This document shows, piece by piece, positions 1 to 7,033 of a DNA stretch of 10,816 nt. A model generated the notes under the pieces. It had not been told where the DNA came from. It worked only from the letters and a program-made list of their open reading frames with translations, and did not search any database. The position numbers and the translations under genes are program-made. The stretch spans positions 1 through 10,816 of the forward strand of contig DAORXQ010000059.1 of assembly GCA_035371905.1 (NCBI GenBank). Direction: 5' to 3'. The first letter of the stretch is position 1. Each line of letters opens with the position of its first letter. This DNA is from a bacterium (GTDB lineage Bacteria > Ratteibacteria > UBA8468 > B48-G9 > JAFGKM01).

Positions 1-128
1 GCAACTAAACAATCAAAAAATTTACAATCCTTTATTAATTGTGCAAATCTATCTTTAAGTGTTTTACCTGGTTCGTTTACTATAAATGTTAAATCTAATG
101 GTTCTCTATCTTTTCCAAATCCGTACAT
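1..128 (-). CDS. N-terminus of a probable PLD-domain helicase-like protein (partial, runs off window)
   Basis: An ATG at 128 opens a frame that stays open to the window edge (42 codons visible). The protein begins MYGFGKDREPLDLTF and continues with a stretch containing KTLKDRF and KDCKFFDCLV. That KTLKDRF...LIKD..FFD.LVG-like pattern resembles, from memory, the start of the phospholipase-D-like domain in large SNF2-type helicases of defence loci. This is a recognition call on about 40 residues, not a domain match. The start is 30 nt downstream of the moeA stop, and a TATAAT box lies immediately upstream, so it probably has its own promoter. No strong ribosome binding site is seen (upstream sequence is AAATGAGAA). 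The catalytic parts lie outside the window, so helicase or nuclease function cannot be verified here. Confidence 0.5.
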   Translation of the reverse strand, partial: MYGFGKDREPLDLTFIVNEPGKTLKDRFAQLIKDCKFFDCLV

Positions 129-138
129 TTCTCATTTG

Positions 139-167
139 ATTATACTATATTTTTATCTTTAAGTAAA
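139..167 (-). promoter_or_regulatory. Candidate sigma-70-type promoter for the gene starting at 128
   Basis: On the minus strand TTTACT (167-162) is followed after 17 nt by a perfect TATAAT (144-139). The -35 box matches TTGACA at 4 of 6 positions and overlaps the last codons of moeA. Initiation about 7 nt below the -10 would start the RNA a few bases before the ATG at 128, giving an almost leaderless message. In such AT-rich DNA chance matches are common; the exact -10, the spacing and the position between two genes argue for it. Confidence 0.4.
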
Positions 168-1391
168 AATGGATACGAGGTCGGACCTCATTACTGAAAC
201 AATGACTTTTTCTCCTTTTTTTATTTTCTGTCCCTTTTTTAAATAAAGCAATCCATTTGTATTAACTATTGAAGTAAAGACACCTGATTTTTGCTTTTTA
301 AACGGAATAACTATATTTTCATCATTTTCAACTTTCACAATTATCCTTAAAAATTCATCTCTATCACCTTTATTTTCAACATCACTTGCTAAAATTCCTA
401 CAACTTTAAATCTATCAAAGTTCTTTTTTCCTTGCATTTTTAAAATTGCTGGTCTTACAAGATTTTCAAAGTTTATATATGTTGAAACTGGATATCCTGG
501 AAGACCAAAAATTAATGTTTTTCCTTTTTTACCAAAAAATGTTGGTTTACCAGGTTTTACTGCAACTTTCCAGAATTTCATTTCAATACCAATTTCCTTA
601 AAAACATCAACAACAAAATCATACTTACCCTCGCTTACTCCACCTGATAAAATCAAAATATCCTTTTCTAACCCCTTTTCAATATATCTTTTCAATGACC
701 TTTTATTATCCTTTGCTATCCCAAGAATTTCAGGAATTCCACCATATTTTAAAACAAGTCCATAAATAGAATAAGAATTACAGTCATATATTTCTCCCTC
801 TCTCAATTTTTCCCCTATTTTCTTTACCTCATCACCAGTTGCAATTATTCCAACTTCTGGCTTTTTATAAACCAAAACTTTCTTTATTCCACAATATGCA
901 ATAATAGCCATATATCCACTATCTATAAAAGTCCCCTTCTTTATCAATAAATCTCCCTTTTTAAAATCTTCTCCTTTCTCAGCAATATTTTCACCCTTTT
1001 TAATTTCTTTTAAAATTTTTATCTTCCTTTTCCCTTCCTCAACAAACTCTTCTGTATCCTCAAATTTAATAACAGTATCAAAACCTTCTGGAATTTTAGC
1101 ACCTGTCATTATTAAAACACATTTTCCCTTCTCATATTCAACAATTTTCTCTTCTCCTGCTTTAATCTCATCCTTAATCTCAAATATTTTTGTATTACTC
1201 AAATCATCAAATTTTATTGCATAACCATCCATTGCACTTCTTTTAAATGGTGGCATATCAAAAGGAGAAAAAATATCTTCTGCAATAAATCTTCCAAGTG
1301 ATTTTAAAATATCAACTTTTTCAACACCACAAATTTTTGTTTCTTTTAAAACTATTTCAATTGCTTTTTCAAAACTTATTAAATTTTCCAT
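159..1391 (-). CDS. moeA: Molybdopterin molybdenumtransferase MoeA
   Basis: MoeA hydrolyses adenylyl-molybdopterin and inserts molybdate (or tungstate), giving the Mo cofactor in the cytoplasm. At 410 residues it has the usual family length. Visible hallmarks are PPFKRSAMDGYA (47-58) at the N-terminal hinge, TGDE (185-188) and SGGVSEGKYD (249-258) in the MogA-like domain, VAVKPGKPTFFG (276-287) and GLPGYPVS (296-303). A C-terminal beta-barrel domain occupies roughly 325-400. The start at 1391 overlaps the end of mobA by 23 nt, so the pair is probably co-transcribed and translationally coupled; no clear Shine-Dalgarno sequence is seen. Oddity: after the expected family end near KKGEKVIV (about 391-398) the protein has the extra tail SVMRSDLVSIFT, encoded by a palindromic repeat. 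It supplies the metal-insertion step needed by the formate dehydrogenase encoded upstream. Confidence 0.95.
   Translation of the reverse strand: MENLISFEKAIEIVLKETKICGVEKVDILKSLGRFIAEDIFSPFDMPPFKRSAMDGYAIKFDDLSNTKIFEIKDEIKAGEEKIVEYEKGKCVLIMTGAKIPEGFDTVIKFEDTEEFVEEGKRKIKILKEIKKGENIAEKGEDFKKGDLLIKKGTFIDSGYMAIIAYCGIKKVLVYKKPEVGIIATGDEVKKIGEKLREGEIYDCNSYSIYGLVLKYGGIPEILGIAKDNKRSLKRYIEKGLEKDILILSGGVSEGKYDFVVDVFKEIGIEMKFWKVAVKPGKPTFFGKKGKTLIFGLPGYPVSTYINFENLVRPAILKMQGKKNFDRFKVVGILASDVENKGDRDEFLRIIVKVENDENIVIPFKKQKSGVFTSIVNTNGLLYLKKGQKIKKGEKVIVSVMRSDLVSIFT
175..196. repeat. Palindromic repeat copy 1 (end of moeA)
   Basis: GAGGTCGGACCTC at 177-189 is a perfect 6-bp inverted repeat around one base. 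The 14-mer ACGAGGTCGGACCT (175-188) differs at one base from ACGAGGTGGGACCT at 2092-2105. TTACTG follows at 191-196. The G+C-rich core stands out from its AT-rich surroundings. It lies inside the last codons of moeA and encodes the atypical tail MRSDLV. Confidence 0.6.
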
Positions 1392-1962
1392 GTTTTAAAA
1401 TAAGAATATCATTTTTTGTATTTAAATTAAAAAAACTTTCCTGCCAACCAAACTTTTCAATTATATCCTGGCTTATGTACTCAACCTTTGCCCTATTTAA
1501 AATTTCCCTTACTCTGTATTCCCCTCTTTTTATCATCTCTTCCATTACTTTTAAAACATTCTTACTATAAATCGCAAAAAGAACTTCATATCTATTTTTA
1601 TAAACAGGAACTAAAACATCATAATTTTTCTTTATTCCCATCATATATCTAACAAAATCAACATTTATAAAAGGCATATCACAGGCAAAAACAAAATTAT
1701 ATAAAGAACTTGAGATTGAAAGACCAGTATAAATCCCTCCAAGTGGTCCACATCCAAACCCATCTTTTATTACATCAATCTTTTCATCCTTATAATTTTC
1801 AAATTTTTCAGGATTTAAAGATACAATATAAATTTTATCAAAAACAGGTTTTATCCTTTCAATAATAATCTCAATCAATTTTTTACTATTGATTTCAATT
1901 AATGCCTTATCTAAACCAGTCCTTTTACTTTTTTCTCCTTTTGCAAGAATTATTGAGTTCAT
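1369..1962 (-). CDS. mobA: Molybdenum cofactor guanylyltransferase MobA, divergent nucleotide loop
   Basis: MobA transfers GMP from GTP to Mo-molybdopterin to form the (bis-)MGD cofactor used by DMSO-reductase-family enzymes such as FdhA. The 197-residue protein has the family's usual length and landmarks: IILA...GLDKAL near the N-terminus (4-21), GPLGGIYTG (72-80), FACDMPF (92-98) with the metal-binding Asp95, and FFNLNTKNDI (177-186), matching the usual C-terminal N.NTP.D motif. Oddity: the nucleotide-binding loop, normally LAGGxSxRMGxDK, reads LAKGEKSKRTGLDK, with one residue more, Lys for the first Gly and Thr for Met. Upstream, only 29 nt separate it from the divergent tauE remnant, and no strong ribosome binding site is seen. 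It overlaps moeA downstream. The family call is firm; full activity is less certain because of the loop. Confidence 0.87.
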   Translation of the reverse strand: MNSIILAKGEKSKRTGLDKALIEINSKKLIEIIIERIKPVFDKIYIVSLNPEKFENYKDEKIDVIKDGFGCGPLGGIYTGLSISSSLYNFVFACDMPFINVDFVRYMMGIKKNYDVLVPVYKNRYEVLFAIYSKNVLKVMEEMIKRGEYRVREILNRAKVEYISQDIIEKFGWQESFFNLNTKNDILILKHGKFNKF

Positions 1963-1991
1963 ATAAAATAAATTACCATAAAGGCATCATA

Positions 1992-2132
1992 ATGAAAAAT
2001 CTAATCGCTATTTTTTCTGGTTTAATCATAGGACTAATGGCAGGACTTATTGGTGTTGGTGGAGGAGCAGCAACAGTAAGAATGCTTACTGACGAGGTGG
2101 GACCTTGCAAATGTGGCAGGAACAGATTTTGA
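1992..2132 (+). pseudogene. Truncated 5' fragment of a TauE/SafE-type membrane permease
   Basis: An ATG at 1992, with AAAGG about 8 nt upstream (TAAAGGCATCATAATG), opens a 46-codon plus-strand frame. Residues 1-25 (from MKNLIAIFSGLII to LIGVGGG) form one hydrophobic segment ending in the GxGGG motif found at the N-terminus of TauE/SafE sulfite-exporter-family permeases, which normally have about 250 residues and 7-8 membrane helices. From about residue 29 the frame enters a palindromic repeat and then the antisense strand of the fdhA 3' end, giving an unrelated tail (DEVGPCKCGRNRF) and a stop at 2130-2132. No further transporter sequence follows in any frame I could see. I read this as the remnant of a gene once divergent from mobA and cut off by a rearrangement. 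A real small membrane peptide is possible but less likely. Confidence 0.6.
2074..2105. repeat. Palindromic repeat copy 2 (fdhA end / tauE fragment junction)
   Basis: Two adjacent structures are visible. CAGTAAG (2074-2080) and CTTACTG (2085-2091) form a perfect 7-bp inverted repeat with loop AATG. It is followed at once by ACGAGGTGGGACCT (2092-2105), a one-mismatch copy of the core at 175-188. The fdhA stop codon (TAA on the minus strand, 2088-2086) lies inside the hairpin arm, and the tauE-like frame ends its homology here. No U-run follows on either strand, so it does not look like an intrinsic terminator. Confidence 0.6.
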
Positions 2133-4785
2133 ATTCAGGGATTTTTGAGTATGGGTCAAGTTCTGTATGGGTTAATATATTTGCATAAAAATGGAATGGA
2201 ATAAAAATAACACCTTTTTGGATTTTTCTACTCAATTTTGCTTTCAATTTGATAGAACCTCTTCTTGATTTAATTTCTGCAAAATCTCCTTCTTTAATTC
2301 CAAGTTTTTCTGCATCCTCACAATTCATAACAAAAAATTCATCTCCAGTTATCTCCTTTATTCCCTTAACTTTTCCAGTCATTGTCCTTGAATGATATTC
2401 TGTTAAAATCCTTCCTGTTGTTAAAATAAATGGATAATCTTCATCAGGCAATTCATATGGTTCTTTATATTCAACAATCTTTAAAATGCCTTTTCCTCTT
2501 TTAAATTTACCTATATGCAATGTTTCTGTTCCTTTATCTTCCTCTGATAGACATGGCCACTGAATCCTATCCCCATTTTTTACCCTTTTGGGTGTTATCC
2601 CTTTATAAACTTCAACAGTTTTATTTATTTCCCTTAAAATATCCCAGACATCGTTATAATTCCAGTTATAACCAAATCTCTTTGCAATCTCATTTATTAT
2701 CCACCAGTCAGGTTTTCCATTATTGTTTTCAATGCATTTTGAAATTTTCTGAACCCTCCTTTCTGTATTTGTAAATGTCCCTTCTTTCTCAAATGAAGAA
2801 AGTGCTGGAAAAACAACATCTGCAAATTCACAAACTTCAGTAGAAAAGATATCTTGGACAATTAAAAAATCAATCTTTTCAAGTGCTTTCTTTATATGTA
2901 AAATATCAGGGTCAGAAATTAAAGGCATTTCTCCCATTATATACAAACATTTAATATTTCCTTTTAAAACATTTTCAAACATTTCAACAAGAGTAAAACC
3001 AATCTTATCAGGAAGTCCTTTCTCATTCCATAGATTTTCAAATTTCTCAATTGTATTTTTATCGTCAACCCTACTATATCCGGGATAAAACTCAGGCAAA
3101 CAGCCCATATCACAGGCACCTTGAACATTATTCTGTCCCCTTAATGGAGAAAGTCCTGCACCTTTTTTTCCAATCTGACCTGTAAGAAGAGCAAGGTTTG
3201 AAAGAGTAAATACATTTTCTGTTCCTGTTATATGCTGTGTTATCCCCATAGACCATAAAATTACAGAACTTTTTGATTTTGAATATAAATAAGCAACTTT
3301 CCTTAAATCCTCTATTTTTACATTTGCAATTTTCTCAACAAGTGATAAATCAAATTTCTCAATAAATTTTTTATATTCTTCAAAATTCTCAACTCTTTCT
3401 TTTATAAATTCCTCATTGTAAAGTTTCTCATCAACAATTATTTTTGCAAGTCCATTAAAAACAATTACATCTGTTCCATATCTCGGCTGTAAATATATAT
3501 CAGCAATTTTTGAAATCTCTATTTCTCTTGGGTCAATAACAATAATTTTTGCTCCTTTCTCTTTTGCTTTTCTTATTCTATAAGATGTTACTGGTTGTGT
3601 TTCTGTTATATTTGTTCCTGTTATAATTATGCAATCAGAATAATTTTCAATCTCATCAAGTGAATTACTCATTGCAGCAGAACCTATTGTTTGAGAAAGT
3701 CCTACAACTGTTGAGGAATGACAGAGCCGTGCACAATGGTCAACATTATTTGATTTTAAAACACACCTAAAAAATTTCTGAAATATATAATTTTCTTCAT
3801 TTGTGCATTTTGCAGATGAAAGTCCAGCAATTGAAAAAGGTCCAAAATTATCTCTAAAATATTTTAATTTTTCATAAACAAAATCAATTGCTTCTTCCCA
3901 ACTTACTTCCTTAAATTTACCATCTTCTTTTATAAGTGGCTTTTTTAATCTTTCCTCATCCTTTACATATTCAAATCCAAACTTTCCTTTAATGCATAAA
4001 AATCCTTTATTTACAGGACTATCTTCATCTCCTTTTACTTTCACAATCTCATTATTTTTTACATAAGCAACAATTCCGCAGCCAACTCCACAATATGGAC
4101 ATATAGCTTTTATCTTTTCATATTCCCAGTTCCTTCCTTTTCCTTCAGCACTTATTTCCCTTAAAGAACCAACAGGACATACTTCAATACAATTACCACA
4201 GAATAGACATTCTGTATCTTTCAATATTTCATCAAATCCACTTATTATTTCAGTTATAAACCCTCTATTTTTATAATCAATTGCATTTGCACCAACTATT
4301 TCTTCACATACCTTAACACATCTACCACATAATATACATTTCTCATAATCCCTAACAATAAAAGGAAATCCATTTTTTTCTTTTCTTTCTGCCTTTTCTC
4401 CAGAATATTCAATCTTTTTTATTCCATACTGGTAAGCATATTTTTCAAGCAAACAATCTCCACTTTTTTCACATGTCATACAATCAAGAGGATGGTCTGA
4501 AATTATAAGTTGTAAAGTTAATCTTCTGTAGTTTATCAGTTTTTCTGTATTTGTATAAACTTTCATTCCATCATAAACAGGATAGCAACATGAAGCAACT
4601 GGCCTTTTTTCTCCAACAACTTCAACAAGACATAATCTACATGCTCCATTTGGAATAAGTTCTGGATGATTGCATAAATTTGGTATTTCAATTCCATTTT
4701 CTTTTGCAGTTTGTAAAATTGTTTTCCCTATTTCAGTAAATATTTCTTTTCCATCTATTTCAATTTTGATTTTTTTATTTTCCAT
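2086..4785 (-). CDS. fdhA: Formate dehydrogenase catalytic subunit, NuoG-like N-terminus, Cys-containing active site
   Basis: This subunit catalyses reversible oxidation of formate to CO2 at a Mo/W-bis-MGD centre. At 899 residues it matches the NAD-linked cytoplasmic type. Order of domains: plant-type [2Fe-2S] ferredoxin (C38, C49, C52, C66); NuoG His-Cys [4Fe-4S] (H98, C102, C105, C111); two ferredoxin [4Fe-4S] sets (C150/153/156/160 and C193/196/199/203); then the MGD domain with its own [4Fe-4S] (C229, C232, C236, C264). The metal ligand is Cys355 in HCARLCH, followed by His356, where E. coli FdhF has selenocysteine. Arg549 in PLRGQNNVQGACDMG corresponds to the catalytic Arg333 of FdhF by spacing. 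A C-terminal dinucleotide-binding domain (about 785-890) includes TTGRILTEYHSRTMTG and ends at KIPEFK. The start has AAGGA upstream and lies 2 nt after the nuoF-like stop. Oddity: the tail CHICKVPPRQ, including the stop, is formed at a palindromic repeat. Formate specificity rests on motifs and on fdhD nearby. Confidence 0.93.
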   Translation of the reverse strand: MENKKIKIEIDGKEIFTEIGKTILQTAKENGIEIPNLCNHPELIPNGACRLCLVEVVGEKRPVASCCYPVYDGMKVYTNTEKLINYRRLTLQLIISDHPLDCMTCEKSGDCLLEKYAYQYGIKKIEYSGEKAERKEKNGFPFIVRDYEKCILCGRCVKVCEEIVGANAIDYKNRGFITEIISGFDEILKDTECLFCGNCIEVCPVGSLREISAEGKGRNWEYEKIKAICPYCGVGCGIVAYVKNNEIVKVKGDEDSPVNKGFLCIKGKFGFEYVKDEERLKKPLIKEDGKFKEVSWEEAIDFVYEKLKYFRDNFGPFSIAGLSSAKCTNEENYIFQKFFRCVLKSNNVDHCARLCHSSTVVGLSQTIGSAAMSNSLDEIENYSDCIIITGTNITETQPVTSYRIRKAKEKGAKIIVIDPREIEISKIADIYLQPRYGTDVIVFNGLAKIIVDEKLYNEEFIKERVENFEEYKKFIEKFDLSLVEKIANVKIEDLRKVAYLYSKSKSSVILWSMGITQHITGTENVFTLSNLALLTGQIGKKGAGLSPLRGQNNVQGACDMGCLPEFYPGYSRVDDKNTIEKFENLWNEKGLPDKIGFTLVEMFENVLKGNIKCLYIMGEMPLISDPDILHIKKALEKIDFLIVQDIFSTEVCEFADVVFPALSSFEKEGTFTNTERRVQKISKCIENNNGKPDWWIINEIAKRFGYNWNYNDVWDILREINKTVEVYKGITPKRVKNGDRIQWPCLSEEDKGTETLHIGKFKRGKGILKIVEYKEPYELPDEDYPFILTTGRILTEYHSRTMTGKVKGIKEITGDEFFVMNCEDAEKLGIKEGDFAEIKSRRGSIKLKAKLSRKIQKGVIFIPFHFYANILTHTELDPYSKIPEFKICSCHICKVPPRQ

Positions 4786-4787
4786 TT

Positions 4788-6590
4788 CTAATCCTTCTCA
4801 ACAGCACCAAATTTACAAATATTAAAACATATTCCACATTTAATACATTTTTCAACATTTATTTTATGTGGCTTCTTTTTCTCTCCTTCAATCGCATTAA
4901 CTGGACAATTTTTTGCACATAAAGTACAACCAGTACATTTTTCAGGATTTATATAATATTTTATTAAATTCACACAAACACCTGAAGAACATTTTTTTTC
5001 CTTTATATGAGAAATATATTCATCTTTGAAATATTTAATTGTTGTCAAAACAGGATTTGGTGCTGTTTGTCCAAGACCACATAAACTTGTTTCCTTAATA
5101 TAATTTCCAAGTTCTTCAAGTTTTTCAATGTCTTCTATGTTTGCTTTTCCTTCTGTTATTTTTTCAATTATCTCAAGCATCCTTTTTGTCCCAATTCTAC
5201 ATGGTACGCATTTTCCACATGACTCTTTCTGAACAAAATCAAGGAAATATCTTGCAAGTTCAACAATGCATACCTTATCATCAATTACAATCATTCCGCC
5301 TGAACCCATAATTGAACCAAGATTTGCAAGTGTTTCATAATCAACAGGTGTATTGAAAAGTTCAACAGGAATACATCCTCCTGATGGTCCACCTGTTTGA
5401 ACTCCTTTTATCTTCCTTCCTTCAGGCACACCACCACCAATTTCATAAATAATTTTCCATAATGGTGTTCCAAGAGGTATTTCAACAAGTCCAGTATTTT
5501 TTATCTTTCCAGCAAGTGAAAATATTTTTGTTCCACCACTTTTTTCTGTTCCAATCTTTGAAAAATTTTCTCCTCTTTCTTCAATTATTATTGGAATATT
5601 TGCAAATGTCTCAACATTATTTATACATGTTGGTTTTCCAAAAAGTCCTTTTTCTGCTGGAAATGGTGGTCTTGGTCTTGGCATTCCCCTTTTCCCTTCA
5701 ATTGAAGCAATAAGTGCGGTTTCCTCTCCACATACAAAAGCACCTGCTCCTTTTTTAAGTTCAATATCAAAAGAAAAATCTGTCCCAAGAATGTTTTTGC
5801 CAAGAATTCCGTATTCGTAACAGATTCTCAATGCTTTCTCAATATGTTCAATAGCAATAGGATATTCTGCCCTCACATAAAAATAACCCTTTTTACAACC
5901 AGTTGTATAAGCACCTATAAGCATCCCTTCAATAACTTGAAATGGAACTCCTTCAAGCAAAGTCCTATCCATAAAAGCACCAGGGTCTCCCTCATCTCCA
6001 TTACATATTAAATATTTCTCATCATCTTGTTTATTTTTCACAATCTCCCATTTCAGATATGTTGGAAAACCAGCACCACCTCTTCCCCTTAACTTTGATT
6101 TTTTTAATTCTTCAATAACTTTTTCTGGAGTATATTCATTCAGGACTTTTAAAAATGAAGAAAAACCGCCATTTTTTATATATTCATCAATATCAAGTGG
6201 GTCAATCTCACCACATAATTTCAAAACTTTAAATGTCTGATTTTTTAAAAATTTCTCATCCTTAATAACCAGTTCTTCAACTACCTCTTTTTTTTCTGCC
6301 TTTTTTATAATACTTTCAACATCTTTTAAAGAGACTTTTTCATATAAAAATGATTTCCCATCAAAACTTACAGAAACAACAGGACCTCCTGAACAGAATT
6401 TTTGACAACCAGTTGGAATTAATTTTAATTTTTTTGATTCTTTTATTTTCTCTTTAAAATTTTCATAAATATCAAGTCCACCAGCAGCCCTACAACCAGT
6501 TATACATACCTTTATCTTTACTCTTTCATCTTTTTCTTTTTTCAATTTTTCACAATAATTTTTAAAATCAGAAAAATTTTTAAATTTCAT
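4788..6590 (-). CDS. NuoF/HydB-like flavoprotein subunit of the formate dehydrogenase complex (NAD(P)H- and FMN-binding)
   Basis: This is the diaphorase subunit that exchanges electrons between Fe-S clusters and NAD(P) through FMN. In 600 residues it shows a thioredoxin-like [2Fe-2S] domain at the N-terminus (C29, C33, C62, C66); the NuoF core with RGRGGAGFPT (168-177) and GDEGDPGAFMDR (198-209) for FMN/NADH; GAGAFVCGEETAL (281-293); an SLBB-like region; the N3-type [4Fe-4S] site ESCGKCVPC (C458, C461, C464) with C504; and a C-terminal pair of ferredoxin [4Fe-4S] sets (C552/555/558/562 and C582/585/588/592). The two added terminal domains match HydB/HylB/HndC proteins of bifurcating hydrogenases and formate dehydrogenases rather than complex I NuoF. 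It overlaps the nuoE-like stop by 4 nt (ATGA) and precedes fdhA by 2 nt, so the three subunits are made together. Whether it bifurcates to ferredoxin cannot be decided from motifs. Confidence 0.9.
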   Translation of the reverse strand: MKFKNFSDFKNYCEKLKKEKDERVKIKVCITGCRAAGGLDIYENFKEKIKESKKLKLIPTGCQKFCSGGPVVSVSFDGKSFLYEKVSLKDVESIIKKAEKKEVVEELVIKDEKFLKNQTFKVLKLCGEIDPLDIDEYIKNGGFSSFLKVLNEYTPEKVIEELKKSKLRGRGGAGFPTYLKWEIVKNKQDDEKYLICNGDEGDPGAFMDRTLLEGVPFQVIEGMLIGAYTTGCKKGYFYVRAEYPIAIEHIEKALRICYEYGILGKNILGTDFSFDIELKKGAGAFVCGEETALIASIEGKRGMPRPRPPFPAEKGLFGKPTCINNVETFANIPIIIEERGENFSKIGTEKSGGTKIFSLAGKIKNTGLVEIPLGTPLWKIIYEIGGGVPEGRKIKGVQTGGPSGGCIPVELFNTPVDYETLANLGSIMGSGGMIVIDDKVCIVELARYFLDFVQKESCGKCVPCRIGTKRMLEIIEKITEGKANIEDIEKLEELGNYIKETSLCGLGQTAPNPVLTTIKYFKDEYISHIKEKKCSSGVCVNLIKYYINPEKCTGCTLCAKNCPVNAIEGEKKKPHKINVEKCIKCGICFNICKFGAVEKD

Positions 6591-7033
6591 TTTAATTTTT
6601 CAAGTATTTTTTTAAATTTATTCTCATCCATATTTCCATAATAACTTGAATTTATCATACAAACAGGAGCAAGAAAACAACTTCCAAGACATGCAACAAC
6701 CTGTAAAGTAAATTTTTTATCCTCTGTTGTCTTCCCATTTTCAAGTTTAAATTCCCTTTTAAGCATTTCAATAATTTTACTACCTCCTTTTACATGACAT
6801 GCTGTCCCATCACATACTCTTATCAAGTACTTTCCTCTTTCCTCTGTTGAAAATTGGGAATAGAATGTTAGAATTCCAAAAATTTTACTTCTTGGTATTT
6901 CAATTTCCTCACATATTTTTTTCAATGTTTCAATAGGTACATAATTATACTTTTCCTGAAGATATTGCAATATTTCAAGATTTGAGAAATTTTTATTTTC
7001 AATTTCTTCAATAATCTCTTTTATTTCATTCAT
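6587..7033 (-). CDS. NuoE/HydC-like [2Fe-2S] subunit of the formate dehydrogenase complex
   Basis: This 148-residue protein is a typical small thioredoxin-fold [2Fe-2S] subunit that partners NuoF-like flavoproteins. The N-terminal half (1-65) is the helical region with IPRSKIFGILTFYSQF. The four cluster ligands are C74 and C79 (CDGTAC) and C115 and C119 (CLGSC), with APVCMIN following in the usual place. Length is normal. The start at 7033 overlaps the MOSC/MogA stop by 8 nt (ATGAATGA), and its stop overlaps the next ATG by 4 nt, placing it inside a coupled chain. Position directly before the NuoF-like subunit and fdhA fits a NuoEFG-type, HylABC-like cytoplasmic formate dehydrogenase. No membrane subunit is present. 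Confidence 0.92.
   Translation of the reverse strand: MNEIKEIIEEIENKNFSNLEILQYLQEKYNYVPIETLKKICEEIEIPRSKIFGILTFYSQFSTEERGKYLIRVCDGTACHVKGGSKIIEMLKREFKLENGKTTEDKKFTLQVVACLGSCFLAPVCMINSSYYGNMDENKFKKILEKLK

Noticed and set aside
1298..1570. Plus-strand ORF opposite moeA/mobA, and similar plus-strand ORFs at 2520-2774, 5462-5713, 7253-7602, 7648-8042, 8153-8365, 8717-8908 and 10221-10553
   Set aside because: They are Phe/Leu/Ser-rich antisense translations of well-recognised minus-strand genes, caused by low G+C content, with no domain features of their own.
2074..2105. Intrinsic transcription terminator after fdhA
   Set aside because: The hairpin spans the stop codon and is not followed by a U-run on the minus strand; the plus-strand side also lacks one.
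3715..3735. Possible selenocysteine at the FdhA active site
   Set aside because: The residue at the metal-ligand position (355) is encoded by a cysteine codon, TGT, not TGA, so no recoding is needed.
5621..5803. 60-codon minus-strand ORF inside the nuoF-like gene
   Set aside because: It is a second frame of the same strand, wholly inside a gene with conserved motifs, and has no ribosome binding site or recognisable content.
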